Assembly (NCBI RefSeq): GCF_000829695.1
Contig: NZ_BBNN01000018.1
Location: 372,001-436,000 of the forward strand
Direction of reading: 5' to 3'
DNA: 64,000 nucleotides
From: Streptomyces sp. NBRC 110035
GTDB lineage: Bacteria; Actinomycetota; Actinomycetes; Streptomycetales; Streptomycetaceae
The notes beneath the pieces are model-generated. The model did no database searches. It saw only the letters and a program-made list of their open reading frames with translations, and had not been told where the DNA came from. The stretch's first letter is position 1. The number at the start of each line of letters is the position of its first letter. Below, piece after piece: positions 45,636-54,593 of the stretch. Position numbers and translations under genes: made by a program.

Positions 45636-46643
45636 TCACCAGCGGATCGGCACCGGCAGCGCCGTCAGGAGACCCGACACCGCCACCACCAGGGCCAGGA
45701 CGTACGCCTCCGCCCGCGCGGGGGTACGGGCGCTCGACGGATCGGCCGCGCGGGCCAGCCGGATCCGGGCCCACAGGGCGAGGGACGCGACCCCGGCCAT
45801 CAGGATCACCTTGGCGAGCAGCACACGCCCGTACGCCGTGTCCGTCAGCTGCTCCAGGACCGTCCCCGGGGGCATCCGGCGCAACGAACTGCACACCCCG
45901 GTCGCCGTGACGGCGACGAGCAGGACGGCCGCCACGCGCGCGTACAGCCCCAGCAGCACGCCGCCCGCCGGCGAGCCCCGCCACGCGCGCATCGTGCGCA
46001 GCGCGTACAGCAGGCCGCCCACCCAGAGCGAGGCGCAGAGCAGATGGATCAGCGTCAGCCCGGAGCCGATCAGCGGGGTGTACTCGGTCTCGGGGTGCGC
46101 GCGCAGGGCCTCGGCGACGACGACCGCGGCCAGCGGCCAGACCTGCGTCCCCGGACGGCCGGAGGCGGCGCACAGGGCCGCGGCGAGGAACGCGTTGACC
46201 TCCAGGAGGGCGAGCCTGCCCTCCCGCGAGTCGTACAGGCCGCCCACGTCGATGGCGGCGAGGCTGTCGGGCACCAGGTTCCCGGTGGCCACGACGGAGG
46301 CGAGCCCGAGGGCGGCCACGAACCCGGCGCAGTTCGCGACGGTGGACCAGCCGTGCGGCACGGCCGGGGGAGCGTCGGGCACGGACCGCAGCAGCCGTTT
46401 CACGAACAGCTCGCCGGCGGGTACGGCCAGCGCCGCGAACAGCACCGTCCGCAGCAGGGCTATGCCGCCGGTGCCGGGCGCGGCGGCCTCACCGGTGCCG
46501 TGCAGGGCCGGGGACGGGCCGAGGAACGGTATCAGCGCGGCCAGGGCCACCAGCACGATGACGGCGGCAGCCGGGCCGGTGCCGGAACGCCGCGCACCCC
46601 TGTGCGCACCGGTCGCCCCGGAGCCGGGATTGGTCAGAGTCAC
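45636..46643 (-). CDS. CopD/PcoD-family copper resistance membrane protein
   Basis: A polytopic membrane protein (about 335 aa) with about eight helices and the CopD-family core: LIHLLCASLWVGGLLYAL (with the conserved His) and later GRVLLAKVILMAGVASLALWAR. This family imports or handles copper at the membrane. The GTG at 46643 begins a short cytosolic lead before helix 1; the open frame extends 22 codons upstream. No CopC or copper chaperone gene adjoins it, so a role in copper supply is by family only. Confidence 0.8.
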   Translation of the reverse strand: MTLTNPGSGATGAHRGARRSGTGPAAAVIVLVALAALIPFLGPSPALHGTGEAAAPGTGGIALLRTVLFAALAVPAGELFVKRLLRSVPDAPPAVPHGWSTVANCAGFVAALGLASVVATGNLVPDSLAAIDVGGLYDSREGRLALLEVNAFLAAALCAASGRPGTQVWPLAAVVVAEALRAHPETEYTPLIGSGLTLIHLLCASLWVGGLLYALRTMRAWRGSPAGGVLLGLYARVAAVLLVAVTATGVCSSLRRMPPGTVLEQLTDTAYGRVLLAKVILMAGVASLALWARIRLARAADPSSARTPARAEAYVLALVVAVSGLLTALPVPIRW

Positions 46644-46745
46644 CCCAGGATCTTCACAAGGGCTCACAGAACGGGCAAGCGAGGGGGGAGGATGTGGGGC
46701 GCATGTCATGCAAAGGCCCTGCCCGGTGCCCCGGCTGACGGCCCG

Positions 46746-48212
46746 TCACGCCCATCGAGCCGCGTCGGTACCCCACGGCCGGGGCGGACGGGTCCAGTCG
46801 CGGGGGCCGTCGGCGAACGACACCGGGGAGCGGGCGTACCGCAGCCTCCCCAGGGCACTGTCCGTCTCCGTGAGCCAGCCGTCGGCGGAACAGCCCGCAG
46901 CCGGACCGGGGACAACGACGCCTTCCGCGGCCGGTTCGCCCTCCGGCGCACGCGTGGGCGAGGCCCCCTCCAGCAGCCAGGCCGCCGTCCGCGCCAGCGC
47001 CAGTCGTACGAACCGGCTGCCGCCCTCGTCCTCCTGCTCGGTCAGCGCCCGCAGCACCGCCGCCGCCAGCAGATGACCGGTGCCGTGGTCGAGGGCCTGC
47101 GCCGGGAGCGTGCCCGGCCGCCCGGCCGAACCCTCACTCACCGCGATCCCCGTGGCCGCCTGCACCAGGCTGTCGAAGCCGCGCCGGCCGCCCCACGGCC
47201 CGTACGCACCCCACGCCGACAGCTCGGCCACGACCACGCCGGGCCGGCGCCCGGCCAGTTCCTCGGGGCCCAGTCCCAGGCGTTCCAGGGATCCCGGCCG
47301 GTACCCGGTGACCACCACGTCCGCCGCCGCGAGCAGTTCCTCGAACGTGTCCCGGCCGGCCGCCAGATCCAGCAGGGCCGAGCGCTTCCCGAACCCCGTG
47401 TCGATGTGCTGGTCGGGGAGTTCGGGCAGCCCCGGCGGGTCCAGGCGCAGCACGTCCGCGCCGAGCAGGGCGAGCGTGCGGGTGGCGACGGGGCCCGCGA
47501 CGACCCGGGTCAGGTCCAGCACCCGCAGCCCCGCCGCGGGCAGCAGCGGATCGCGGCCCACGGGTCCGAGCACCCGCGCGGGCGCGGAATCCAGCCGCCC
47601 GCGCTCCACCAGCGGCCGCCGCGCCACGGCCGCCGCCTGCTCGTGCGCCGCCCACTCGGCGGGGGTGCGCAGGGCGACGGCGAGGCCCCCGGCGGCGTAC
47701 ACGGTCTCCTCGACCTCCGCGGCCGACCGCGCGGCGAGTGCCGCGGCCACCGCCTCCGGCTCGTCGGACGTGCCCAGCGCGGCGAGCAGCCGGGCCCGGT
47801 GGTGCGGGTAGTTGGTGTGCGTGCGCACCCATCCGTCGGCCGTCCGCCAGAACCGCGACAGCGGGGCGAAGCTCACCGGAGCCCGCCCGCCGACCAGCAG
47901 ATGCCGCTCACTGACGAACGCCGCCGCCACCGCCCCGTCGTCCACCCGCACAGCGGGCGTCCCGGGGAGTGCAGGACCACCGGGACGGCGGGATCCCGCC
48001 CGTCGCGCACCCAGTTCGGCCGCGGCCAGCGCGCACGCTCCCACGCAGGCGCGCGCCAACTCCCGCACCGGCAGCCGCGCGGGAAGCACCTCGGGCCGCT
48101 CGACGGTCGTCACGCGGGTGAGCAGGGCCGGGTCTCCGCCCACCGAGGACCAGGCGGCCGCGAGGCCGGGGCCGGGGCGGGAGCAGGGGGAGGGGCGGTC
48201 GGTCTCGGTCAT
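46746..48212 (-). CDS. CoA-transferase family III (CaiB/BaiF) protein
   Basis: A 488-aa protein. The C-terminal two-thirds is a family III CoA-transferase: LRVLDLTRVVAGPVATRTLALLGA with the conserved R/xVxAGP region, LLDLAAGRDTFEELLAAADVV and VVVAELSAWGAYGPWGGRRGFD. The catalytic Asp usually lies soon after the AGP motif; here the aligned Asp is in ADVLRLDPP or DTGFG, so I am not certain it is conserved. The N-terminal 200 residues resemble a degenerate second copy, a known two-lobed arrangement. Substrate unknown. ATG at 48212. Confidence 0.78.
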   Translation of the reverse strand: MTETDRPSPCSRPGPGLAAAWSSVGGDPALLTRVTTVERPEVLPARLPVRELARACVGACALAAAELGARRAGSRRPGGPALPGTPAVRVDDGAVAAAFVSERHLLVGGRAPVSFAPLSRFWRTADGWVRTHTNYPHHRARLLAALGTSDEPEAVAAALAARSAAEVEETVYAAGGLAVALRTPAEWAAHEQAAAVARRPLVERGRLDSAPARVLGPVGRDPLLPAAGLRVLDLTRVVAGPVATRTLALLGADVLRLDPPGLPELPDQHIDTGFGKRSALLDLAAGRDTFEELLAAADVVVTGYRPGSLERLGLGPEELAGRRPGVVVAELSAWGAYGPWGGRRGFDSLVQAATGIAVSEGSAGRPGTLPAQALDHGTGHLLAAAVLRALTEQEDEGGSRFVRLALARTAAWLLEGASPTRAPEGEPAAEGVVVPGPAAGCSADGWLTETDSALGRLRYARSPVSFADGPRDWTRPPRPWGTDAARWA

Positions 48213-48298
48213 GGGTGCACTGTGCGGTATCGACGGCGTGAGGACCGGGCACACGGTGGCCCGGCCCTCACGCCCACAGGTACGACAGGACGACTGAA

Positions 48299-48348
48299 GC
48301 GTCACCGCTTCACGGCGCGCACCGCGTCACCGCTTCACCGCGCGCAGC
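48299..48348. repeat. 25-bp tandem duplication across the subtilase stop
   Basis: GCGTCACCGCTTCACGGCGC at 48299 onward is repeated as GCGTCACCGCTTCACCGCGC at 48324 onward; each unit is 25 bp with two mismatches overall. The second unit contains the end of the protease gene (AVKR and stop), so the last codons and stop are present twice. Confidence 0.85.
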
Positions 48349-49889
48349 GCGTCGACGATGCCGGCGCCGTAGAAACCGTTGACCCGGCTGCCGCCCTCGC
48401 ACGTCGCGTCCTGGACGCCGTCGCCGTTCTGGTCGTAGGACTCCGGGCAGCCCGGATTGTTCGCCTGCGCCTTCAGCAGTGCCTGCAACCCGGCCGGGGA
48501 CGCCCACGGGTGCTTGGACTTCAGCAGCGCGGCGACACCGGCGGCGTGCGGCGCGGCCATCGACGTGCCCTGCAGGAAGGCGTACTCGCCGTTCGGCATG
48601 GTGGACAGGATGCGGCCGTTCTTCGACGGGGTGTCGGGCGTCTGGTAGCGCCCGTCGCCGCCCGGCGCGGCCACGTCGACGACACCCTTGCCGTACGTGG
48701 AGTAGTACGACTTGAGGTTCTGCACGCCGGTCGCGCTGACCGTGACCACGCCGGGGAGCTGGGTCGGCAGGTCGAGGCACTCGGACGGGTCGATGGTGCG
48801 CTCGACCGGGGTGGTGTCGTTGGGGCTGGAGGCGTCGTCGATCGCGTCCGAGGCCAGGTCGTGGTTGGAGTTGCCGGCCGACGCGACGTGCAGGGTGCCC
48901 TTGCGCTGGGCGTACTTCTGGGCCCGGTCGACCGCGTCGACGATCGCCCGCTGGTCCGGGTCGTCCACGCAGTTGTAGAGCCACGGGTCGACGTAGTAGC
49001 TGTTGTTCGTGATCTCCACGCCGTGGTCGGCGGCGAACACGAAGGCGCAGACGACGTTCTCCGGGTAGAACAGCCCGTTGTCCGGGTCGCTCACCTTGAT
49101 GGACGAGACCTTGACGCCGGGCGCGACACCGGCGACGCCGACGCCGTTGCGGGCCGCGGCGATCTCACCGGCCACATGGGTGCCGTGGTAGTCCTCGTCC
49201 GTGTACGGGCGCCAGGCGCCCTCGCTGGTGTCGGCCTTGCCGCCGACGCAGTTGGCCGACTGGGCGGCGGAGAAGTTCGGCTCGAGGTCGGGGTGGGAGT
49301 CGTCCACGCCGGTGTCGATCACGGCGACGGTCACCTTGCGGCTGCCCGGGCTGATCTGCGCGGCCTTGTCGGCGCCGATCGCGCGCAGGTCCCACTGGTC
49401 GGCCTCGAGCGGCTCGCTGCCGGGGGTCCGCGCGGAGACGGCCCGCGTCCTGGCGGCCTCCTCGGCCGTCACGTAGTCCGCCGCGCCCTCGTCCATCGTT
49501 CCCGCGGGGACCAGCGGTGCGGTGCGGGTCGCACCGGCCGACCGCACCCCGCGCACGGTACGCATCTCCTGGGCGAAGCCGGGGTTCGCCGAGTGGACGA
49601 CGATCACGCCGATCCGGTCGTACGTGACCACGACGGTCCCGCCGGCCGCGGCGACCGCCTTCTCCACCGACGCGATCGTGCGGCGGTCCGTCCTGGTGTT
49701 GACGACGTACGCCAGACCGGGGGCGTCCGTCGCCCGCTCCGCCGCCTGCTCGTTCGCCCGTTCGGTTGCGGTCGATGCCGTCCGCGGAGCCGCCGAGGCC
49801 GTCGCCGGCAGGAAGCCGAGCGAGACGGTCAGGGACAGCGCGACGGGCACGGCGGGGGCGAGCCGGCGTCTGGAACGCAGATGAGCCAT
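48327..49889 (-). CDS. secreted subtilisin-like serine protease (S8)
   Basis: A 520-aa exported protease. The signal peptide is MAHLRSRRRL plus a hydrophobic core, with cleavage likely after TASAAP near residue 34. An I9-type pro-domain covers about 55-150. Catalytic residues are Asp192 (DTGVDDSH), His235 (DYHGTHVAGE) and Ser443 (GTSMAAPHAAG), and Asn340 (ASAGNSN) is the oxyanion Asn. The C-terminus (VNGFYGAGIVDALRAVKR) ends the catalytic domain without an extra domain. It probably acts outside the cell or at the wall. Confidence 0.93.
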   Translation of the reverse strand: MAHLRSRRRLAPAVPVALSLTVSLGFLPATASAAPRTASTATERANEQAAERATDAPGLAYVVNTRTDRRTIASVEKAVAAAGGTVVVTYDRIGVIVVHSANPGFAQEMRTVRGVRSAGATRTAPLVPAGTMDEGAADYVTAEEAARTRAVSARTPGSEPLEADQWDLRAIGADKAAQISPGSRKVTVAVIDTGVDDSHPDLEPNFSAAQSANCVGGKADTSEGAWRPYTDEDYHGTHVAGEIAAARNGVGVAGVAPGVKVSSIKVSDPDNGLFYPENVVCAFVFAADHGVEITNNSYYVDPWLYNCVDDPDQRAIVDAVDRAQKYAQRKGTLHVASAGNSNHDLASDAIDDASSPNDTTPVERTIDPSECLDLPTQLPGVVTVSATGVQNLKSYYSTYGKGVVDVAAPGGDGRYQTPDTPSKNGRILSTMPNGEYAFLQGTSMAAPHAAGVAALLKSKHPWASPAGLQALLKAQANNPGCPESYDQNGDGVQDATCEGGSRVNGFYGAGIVDALRAVKR

Positions 49890-50148
49890 GGGATCTCCAC
49901 ATCATCCGGAAACGAAACGGCCCGAGGCACAGGTGGTGCTCGGGCAGGTACATGACGGGTGGTGCAGTGCGAAGCTATCCCGCGCTGTCGTCGGCCAGCA
50001 ACGCTTTGCCGGCCATGTCTTCGGAAAACGTCCACGCAAAAGAAGCCCGGAGGGGTGAACCGGTCCTCGCGTGGCGCCGTGACGTTCTGCAGGGAGCGCG
50101 AGGACACTCGCCCCCGTCCCCGTCCGACCCGCACCGCGAGGAGACTCC

Positions 50149-50505
50149 GTGGCCGCCGAAGCACCGCCCCCCTCAGCAGAGCAGCACAAACTCCCCACGC
50201 CCGAGGAGTTCACCGAGGTGCAGGAGAGCGCTGAGTTCGGTGAACTGCGCCGCTCCTACCGCTCCTTCGCCTTCCCCCTGACCGTCGGCTTCATCGTCTG
50301 GTACCTGCTGTACGTGCTGCTCTCGAACTACGCGGGCGGCTTCATGGGCGCCAGGCTGTTCGGCAACATCAACGTCGCCTTCGTCTTCGGCGTCCTGCAG
50401 TTCGTCACCACGTTCCTCATCGCGTGGTGGTACTCCCGGCACGCCGCCACCCATCTCGACCCCAAGGCCGAGGCCATCAAGACGCGTATGGAGGGCGGCG
50501 CATGA
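50149..50505 (+). CDS. DUF485 family inner-membrane protein
   Basis: A 118-aa protein with two membrane helices (about residues 43-62, AFPLTVGFIVWYLLYVLLSN, and 76-95) and the DUF485 signature LRRSYRSFAFPLTV. DUF485 proteins are encoded beside ActP-type acetate symporters (YjcH-YjcG pair) and are thought to assist them. It starts at GTG 50149 and its stop overlaps the symporter start (ATGA). Divergent from the protease, so 49890-50148 holds both promoters. Confidence 0.9.
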   Translation: MAAEAPPPSAEQHKLPTPEEFTEVQESAEFGELRRSYRSFAFPLTVGFIVWYLLYVLLSNYAGGFMGARLFGNINVAFVFGVLQFVTTFLIAWWYSRHAATHLDPKAEAIKTRMEGGA

Positions 50506-52130
50506 GCCCCTCGACCACCACTGTCCAGCTCGCCGCGAACGAGGCGAGCGAGCACCGCCCGCTCATCATCACCCTGTTCGCACTGTTCGTCCTCGCGACC
50601 CTCGGCATCACCGTGTGGGCGGGCCGCCAGACCAAGAGCGCCGCCGACTTCTACGCGGGCGGACGCCAGTTCAGCGCCTTCCAGAACGGGCTCGCGGTCT
50701 CCGGCGACTACATGTCGGCCGCGTCCTTCCTCGGCATCGCGGGCGCCATCGCCCTCTTCGGCTACGACGGCTTCCTCTACTCCATCGGGTTCCTGGTCGC
50801 CTGGCTGGTCGCCCTGCTCCTGGTCGCCGAGCCCCTGCGGAACTCCGGCCGCTACACCATGGGCGACGTCCTCGCCTACCGCATGCGCCAGCGCCCCGTG
50901 CGCACCGCCGCGGGCACCTCCACCATCGTCGTCTCGATCTTCTACCTGCTGGCCCAGATGGCGGGCGCCGGCGTGCTCGTCTCGCTGCTCCTCGGCATCA
51001 CCTCCGACGCGGGCAAGATCCTCATCGTCGCCCTCGTCGGTCTCCTGATGATCGTGTACGTCTCCATCGGCGGCATGAAGGGCACCACCTGGGTGCAGAT
51101 GGTCAAGGCCGTGCTGCTCATCGGCGGCACCATCCTGATCACCTTCCTGGTGCTCCTGAAGTTCAACTTCAACATCTCCGACCTGCTGGGCAGCGCCGCC
51201 GAGAACAGCGGCAAGGGTGACGCCTTCCTCGAGCCCGGCCTCCAGTACGGCGCGGACGGCACCACCAAGCTGGACTTCCTCTCACTCGGCATCGCCCTGG
51301 TGCTCGGCACCGCCGGCCTGCCGCACATCCTGATCCGCTTCTACACGGTGCCCAACGCCAAGGCCGCCCGTAAGTCCGTGAACTGGGCCATCGGTATCAT
51401 CGGCGGCTTCTACCTGATGACCATCGCCCTCGGCTTCGGCGCCGCCGCGCTGATCTCCCAGGACGAGATCATCGCCTCCAACCCGTCCGGCAACACGGCC
51501 GCCCCGCTGCTCGCCCTGCACCTGGGCGGTGTCGACTCGGCCTGGGGTGCGATCCTGCTCGCCACCATCTCGGCGGTCGCCTTCGCCACGATCCTCGCCG
51601 TGGTCGCCGGTCTCACCCTCGCCTCGTCGTCCTCCTTCGCGCACGACATCTACGCCAACGTCATCCGCAAGGGGGAGGCCACCGGCGCGGAGGAGGTCCG
51701 CGCGGCCCGCTGGGCGACCGTCCTCATCGGCGTCGTCTCCATCGGTCTGGGCGCCCTCGCCCGCGACCTGAACGTGGCCGGCCTGGTCGCACTGGCCTTC
51801 GCGGTCGCCGCCTCCGCCAACCTGCCGACGATCCTCTACAGCCTGTTCTGGAAGCGGTTCACCACCCAGGGCGCCCTGTGGTCGATCTACGGCGGTCTCA
51901 TCGTCGCCGTCGGCCTGGTGCTGTTCTCGCCCGTGGTGTCGGGCGCCCCGACCGCGATGTTCCCCGACGTCGACTTCGCGTGGTTCCCGCTGAAGAACCC
52001 GGGCATCATCTCCATCCCGTTCGGCTTCCTGATGGGCTGGCTCGGCACCGTCCTGTCGAAGGAGGAACCCGACGTCAAGAAGTTCGCGGAGCTGGAGGTC
52101 CGGTCACTGACCGGCACCGGCGCCCACTGA
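50502..52130 (+). CDS. actP: cation/acetate symporter, SSS family (ActP-like)
   Basis: A solute:sodium symporter (542 aa) with about 13 membrane helices that takes up acetate and related short monocarboxylates. DFYAGGRQFSAFQNGLAVSGDYMSAASFLGI is represented by its conserved FYAGGR and GDYMSAASFLG segments. GTAGLPHILIRFYTVPNAK is the family-typical loop. The ATG at 50502 overlaps the DUF485 stop; the longer open frame upstream lies in that gene. No acs gene adjoins it. Confidence 0.92.
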   Translation: MSPSTTTVQLAANEASEHRPLIITLFALFVLATLGITVWAGRQTKSAADFYAGGRQFSAFQNGLAVSGDYMSAASFLGIAGAIALFGYDGFLYSIGFLVAWLVALLLVAEPLRNSGRYTMGDVLAYRMRQRPVRTAAGTSTIVVSIFYLLAQMAGAGVLVSLLLGITSDAGKILIVALVGLLMIVYVSIGGMKGTTWVQMVKAVLLIGGTILITFLVLLKFNFNISDLLGSAAENSGKGDAFLEPGLQYGADGTTKLDFLSLGIALVLGTAGLPHILIRFYTVPNAKAARKSVNWAIGIIGGFYLMTIALGFGAAALISQDEIIASNPSGNTAAPLLALHLGGVDSAWGAILLATISAVAFATILAVVAGLTLASSSSFAHDIYANVIRKGEATGAEEVRAARWATVLIGVVSIGLGALARDLNVAGLVALAFAVAASANLPTILYSLFWKRFTTQGALWSIYGGLIVAVGLVLFSPVVSGAPTAMFPDVDFAWFPLKNPGIISIPFGFLMGWLGTVLSKEEPDVKKFAELEVRSLTGTGAH

Positions 52131-52182
52131 CCGACCCGACCGAATCGACCGACCCGACCGAATCGACCGACCCGACCGAATC
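52129..52182. repeat. 18-bp tandem repeat after actP
   Basis: GACCGACCCGACCGAATC is repeated three times perfectly, starting at the actP stop codon and ending just before the palindrome at 52199. It is non-coding. Confidence 0.9.
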
Positions 52183-52198
52183 GGTCGTCGCCCCTTTC

Positions 52199-52242
52199 GG
52201 CCGCGTCGCAGGAGACCCCCGGGGGTCTCCTGCGACGCGGCC
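52199..52242. terminator. 44-bp perfect palindrome downstream of actP
   Basis: GGCCGCGTCGCAGGAGACCC at the left is matched exactly on the right, with no unpaired bases at the centre (CCCCCGGGGG): 22 + 22 bp. It is placed about 70 bp after the actP stop and about 110 bp before moaA, so a terminator is likely. RNA would fold to a hairpin with a minimal loop opened from the central pairs. Confidence 0.85.
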
Positions 52243-52354
52243 GTCGTGCCTCTCGTCGCATCCTGTCGTACAGGGGGTACTGCGGCTTGTCGGTGGCGTC
52301 ACGTAGGCTCGCAGGTACGGAGCATGAGCGATCCGAGCGGAGGGAGGGGGCCAC

Positions 52355-53344
52355 GTGCTCATCGACACGTACGGCCGGGTGGCCACCGACCTGAGGGTGT
52401 CACTGACCGACCGGTGCAACCTGCGGTGCACCTACTGCATGCCCGAGGAGGGCCTGCAGTGGCTCGCCAAGCCCGACCTGCTGACGGACGACGAGATCGT
52501 CCGCCTGGTCGGCATCGCCGTCACCTCCCTCGGTGTCGAGGAGGTCCGCTTCACCGGCGGTGAGCCCCTGCTCCGCCCCGGGCTGGTCGGCATCGTCGAG
52601 CGCGTCGCCGCCCTGCAGCCCCGCCCCCAGATGTCCCTCACCACCAACGGCATCGGCCTCGGCCGCACGGCGGCGGCCCTGAAGCAGGCCGGCCTGGACC
52701 GGGTCAACGTCTCACTGGACACGCTCCGCCCGGACGTCTTCAGGACACTCACCCGCCGCAACCGCCACCAGGACGTCCTCGACGGCCTGCACGCGGCCCG
52801 CGAGGCCGGCCTGACCCCGGTGAAGGTCAACTCGGTCCTGATGCCGGGACTCAACGACGACGAGGCCCCCGACCTGCTCGCCTGGGCCGTGGAACACGAC
52901 TACGAACTGCGCTTCATCGAGCAGATGCCCCTGGACGCCCAGCACGGCTGGAAGCGCGACGGCATGATCACCGCCGGTGACATCCTCACCTCTCTGCGCA
53001 CCCGCTTCGAGCTGACCCCCGAGGGCGACGAGGCCCGGGGTTCGGCTCCGGCCGAGCGCTGGCTGGTCGACGGCGGCCCGCACCGCGTCGGCGTCATCGC
53101 CTCCGTCACCCGGCCGTTCTGCGCGGCCTGCGACCGCACCCGCCTCACCGCCGACGGACAGATACGCACGTGCCTGTTCGCCTCCGAGGAGACGGACCTG
53201 CGTGCCGCCCTGCGCTCCGACGCCCCCGACGAGGAGATCGCACGGATCTGGAAGCTGGCCATGTGGGGGAAGAAGGCGGGAGCCGGCCTCGACGACCCGT
53301 CCTTCGTCCAGCCGGACCGCCCGATGTCGGCGATCGGCGGTTGA
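52355..53344 (+). CDS. moaA: GTP 3',8-cyclase (molybdopterin biosynthesis MoaA)
   Basis: A radical SAM enzyme (329 aa) that starts molybdenum cofactor synthesis from GTP. The N-terminal 4Fe-4S motif is CNLRCTYC (Cys21, Cys25, Cys28). RFTGGEPLLRPG binds SAM. The C-terminal cluster motif is PFCAACDRTRLTADGQIRTC, and the protein ends with the conserved Gly-Gly tail. The GTG at 52355 follows GGAGGGAGG. No other moa or moe gene is in the window. Confidence 0.95.
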   Translation: MLIDTYGRVATDLRVSLTDRCNLRCTYCMPEEGLQWLAKPDLLTDDEIVRLVGIAVTSLGVEEVRFTGGEPLLRPGLVGIVERVAALQPRPQMSLTTNGIGLGRTAAALKQAGLDRVNVSLDTLRPDVFRTLTRRNRHQDVLDGLHAAREAGLTPVKVNSVLMPGLNDDEAPDLLAWAVEHDYELRFIEQMPLDAQHGWKRDGMITAGDILTSLRTRFELTPEGDEARGSAPAERWLVDGGPHRVGVIASVTRPFCAACDRTRLTADGQIRTCLFASEETDLRAALRSDAPDEEIARIWKLAMWGKKAGAGLDDPSFVQPDRPMSAIGG

Positions 53345-53397
53345 GGGCCGCTCCCGGGGAGGCTCCGCGGAGCGGTCCTCCCCGGGAGCGGCCCTCA
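53342..53397. terminator. 21-bp-stem terminator containing both stop codons
   Basis: TGAGGGCCGCTCCCGGGGAG at 53342 onward pairs perfectly with its complement ending at 53397; the loop is 14 nt and itself partly self-complementary (CTCCGCGGAG). The stem includes the TGA of moaA and the stop (TCA on the plus strand) of the convergent gene, so one hairpin serves both transcripts. Confidence 0.9.
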
Positions 53398-53619
53398 CGC
53401 TCCTTCGGGCGCCGTCCACTCCTCGAAGCGCACGACGTCCTTCAGGAATCCGCGCACACCGAGGAACTGCGACAGCTGCTCCCGGTGCTCCTCGCACGCG
53501 AGCCAGGTCTTGCGGCGCTCCGGTGTGTGCAGCTTCGGGTTGTTCCAGGCGAGCACCCACACGGCGGCGGCGCGGCAGCCCTTCGCGGAACAGATCGGCG
53601 TCTCGGGATCAGGGTCCAT
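53395..53619 (-). CDS. small conserved Cys-containing protein
   Basis: A 74-aa protein of unknown function. ICSAKGCRAAAVWVLAWNNP and TWLACEEHREQLSQFL hold Cys-x4-Cys and Cys-x2-His pairs that could bind one zinc. The family is common in streptomycetes and has been labelled in databases with unhelpful names. The start at ATG 53619 immediately precedes the conserved part; the open frame upstream is not protein-like. It converges with moaA. Confidence 0.8.
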   Translation of the reverse strand: MDPDPETPICSAKGCRAAAVWVLAWNNPKLHTPERRKTWLACEEHREQLSQFLGVRGFLKDVVRFEEWTAPEGA

Positions 53620-53725
53620 CACACCGCCGACCCTAACCCGATCGGCACAGTGCGACGTCCCACGGGAAAAGCGCGCAAGCGGGGGGAGAGAGCGCGGAAA
53701 AGAGAGGGAAAGAGAAAGGAAAAGG

Positions 53726-53763
53726 CGACGCCGAGCAGCCACGGGGGGAGCTGCCCGGCGTCG
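53726..53763. terminator. hairpin in a purine-rich spacer
   Basis: CGACGCCG and CGGCGTCG pair across a 22-nt loop that contains a further AGC...GCT pairing. It sits in the 269-bp gap between the minus-strand genes at 53395 and 53889, next to an AG-rich tract (53676-53728), and probably ends the DUF3099 transcript. Confidence 0.5.
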
Positions 53764-53888
53764 GTCTGTCGCTCCGACGGGGGATGCGGAGCGCGTACGA
53801 AGTATGTCACGGGTCACCCCGCCCCCGGCACCGGAACAACATGATTGATCTGAGCTTTTCTTGAGCTTGGCGAATTAATGTCTTCCGC

Positions 53889-54314
53889 CTACGGCCGGTC
53901 GTGGTCATGTCCCGAAGGCCATGACGGCTCGGGCCGCTCCGTTCGTGCGCCGGGGGAGGGCCCGGGCGCCACGTCTTCCGTCCCGGATTCCGCCGCACCG
54001 TCATTCGTCCGTGACGATGTGATCATCGGCCGCGCCTGCGGCGTCAGGTGGGCAGACGGCAGCGACGGCGAGTTTTCACGCCCGGCGTTGGCGATCACCA
54101 CCGCGACGTACGGCAACACCATGCCGAGAACCAGCGCCACGATCGCGACGTGCCGTTCCACGTTCCAGAGCGTGGCCGCGAGAATGACCGAGATCGTACG
54201 AACGATCATCGAGATCACATACCGGCGCTGCCGCCCGCGCACATCCTCCTGCAGCCCCGTCCTGGCGCCGGTGATCCGGAACACCTGGACGCCGCCGCCA
54301 TGCTGCTTCCGCAT
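53889..54314 (-). CDS. DUF3099 family membrane protein
   Basis: A 141-aa protein. The N-terminal VFRITGARTGLQEDVRGRQR and YVISMIVRTISVILAATLW are the DUF3099 signature. There are two membrane helices, about residues 33-52 and 58-77 (HVAIVALVLGMVLPYVAVVI). The C-terminal tail is polar and disordered. Function is unknown. The ATG at 54314 suits the family N-terminus. It is divergent from the GlsB gene; the 279-bp gap carries both promoters. Confidence 0.85.
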   Translation of the reverse strand: MRKQHGGGVQVFRITGARTGLQEDVRGRQRRYVISMIVRTISVILAATLWNVERHVAIVALVLGMVLPYVAVVIANAGRENSPSLPSAHLTPQARPMITSSRTNDGAAESGTEDVAPGPSPGARTERPEPSWPSGHDHDRP

Positions 54315-54593
54315 CGCATTCCACCATCCGCCCGAATCGGACTCTCCCCGCCTCCGGCCGTCCCACGACCGGCCGGGACCCCGGGCCCGCACGCCACCAC
54401 GGTACGCCGCGTCCCCGCCGCCCACGAAACCGGGGCGCCCCGGTTCCGTGTCCCGTCCACGCCCCGCGGCCCGTATGCCGGTGTGCCCGTCCGGCCTGCG
54501 CCGCCGCGCGTACGGCCCGGCCGACATGCGGCCCAACGGATCCGGGTCGACACTGGCCGTAATGTTCGTGTCGAGGCCTATCAGGAGGAAGCC

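Noticed and set aside
45429..49955. A plus-strand open frame of about 1500 codons
   Set aside because: It lies antisense to three well-supported minus-strand genes (CopD-like, CoA-transferase, subtilase) and has no domain-like sequence.
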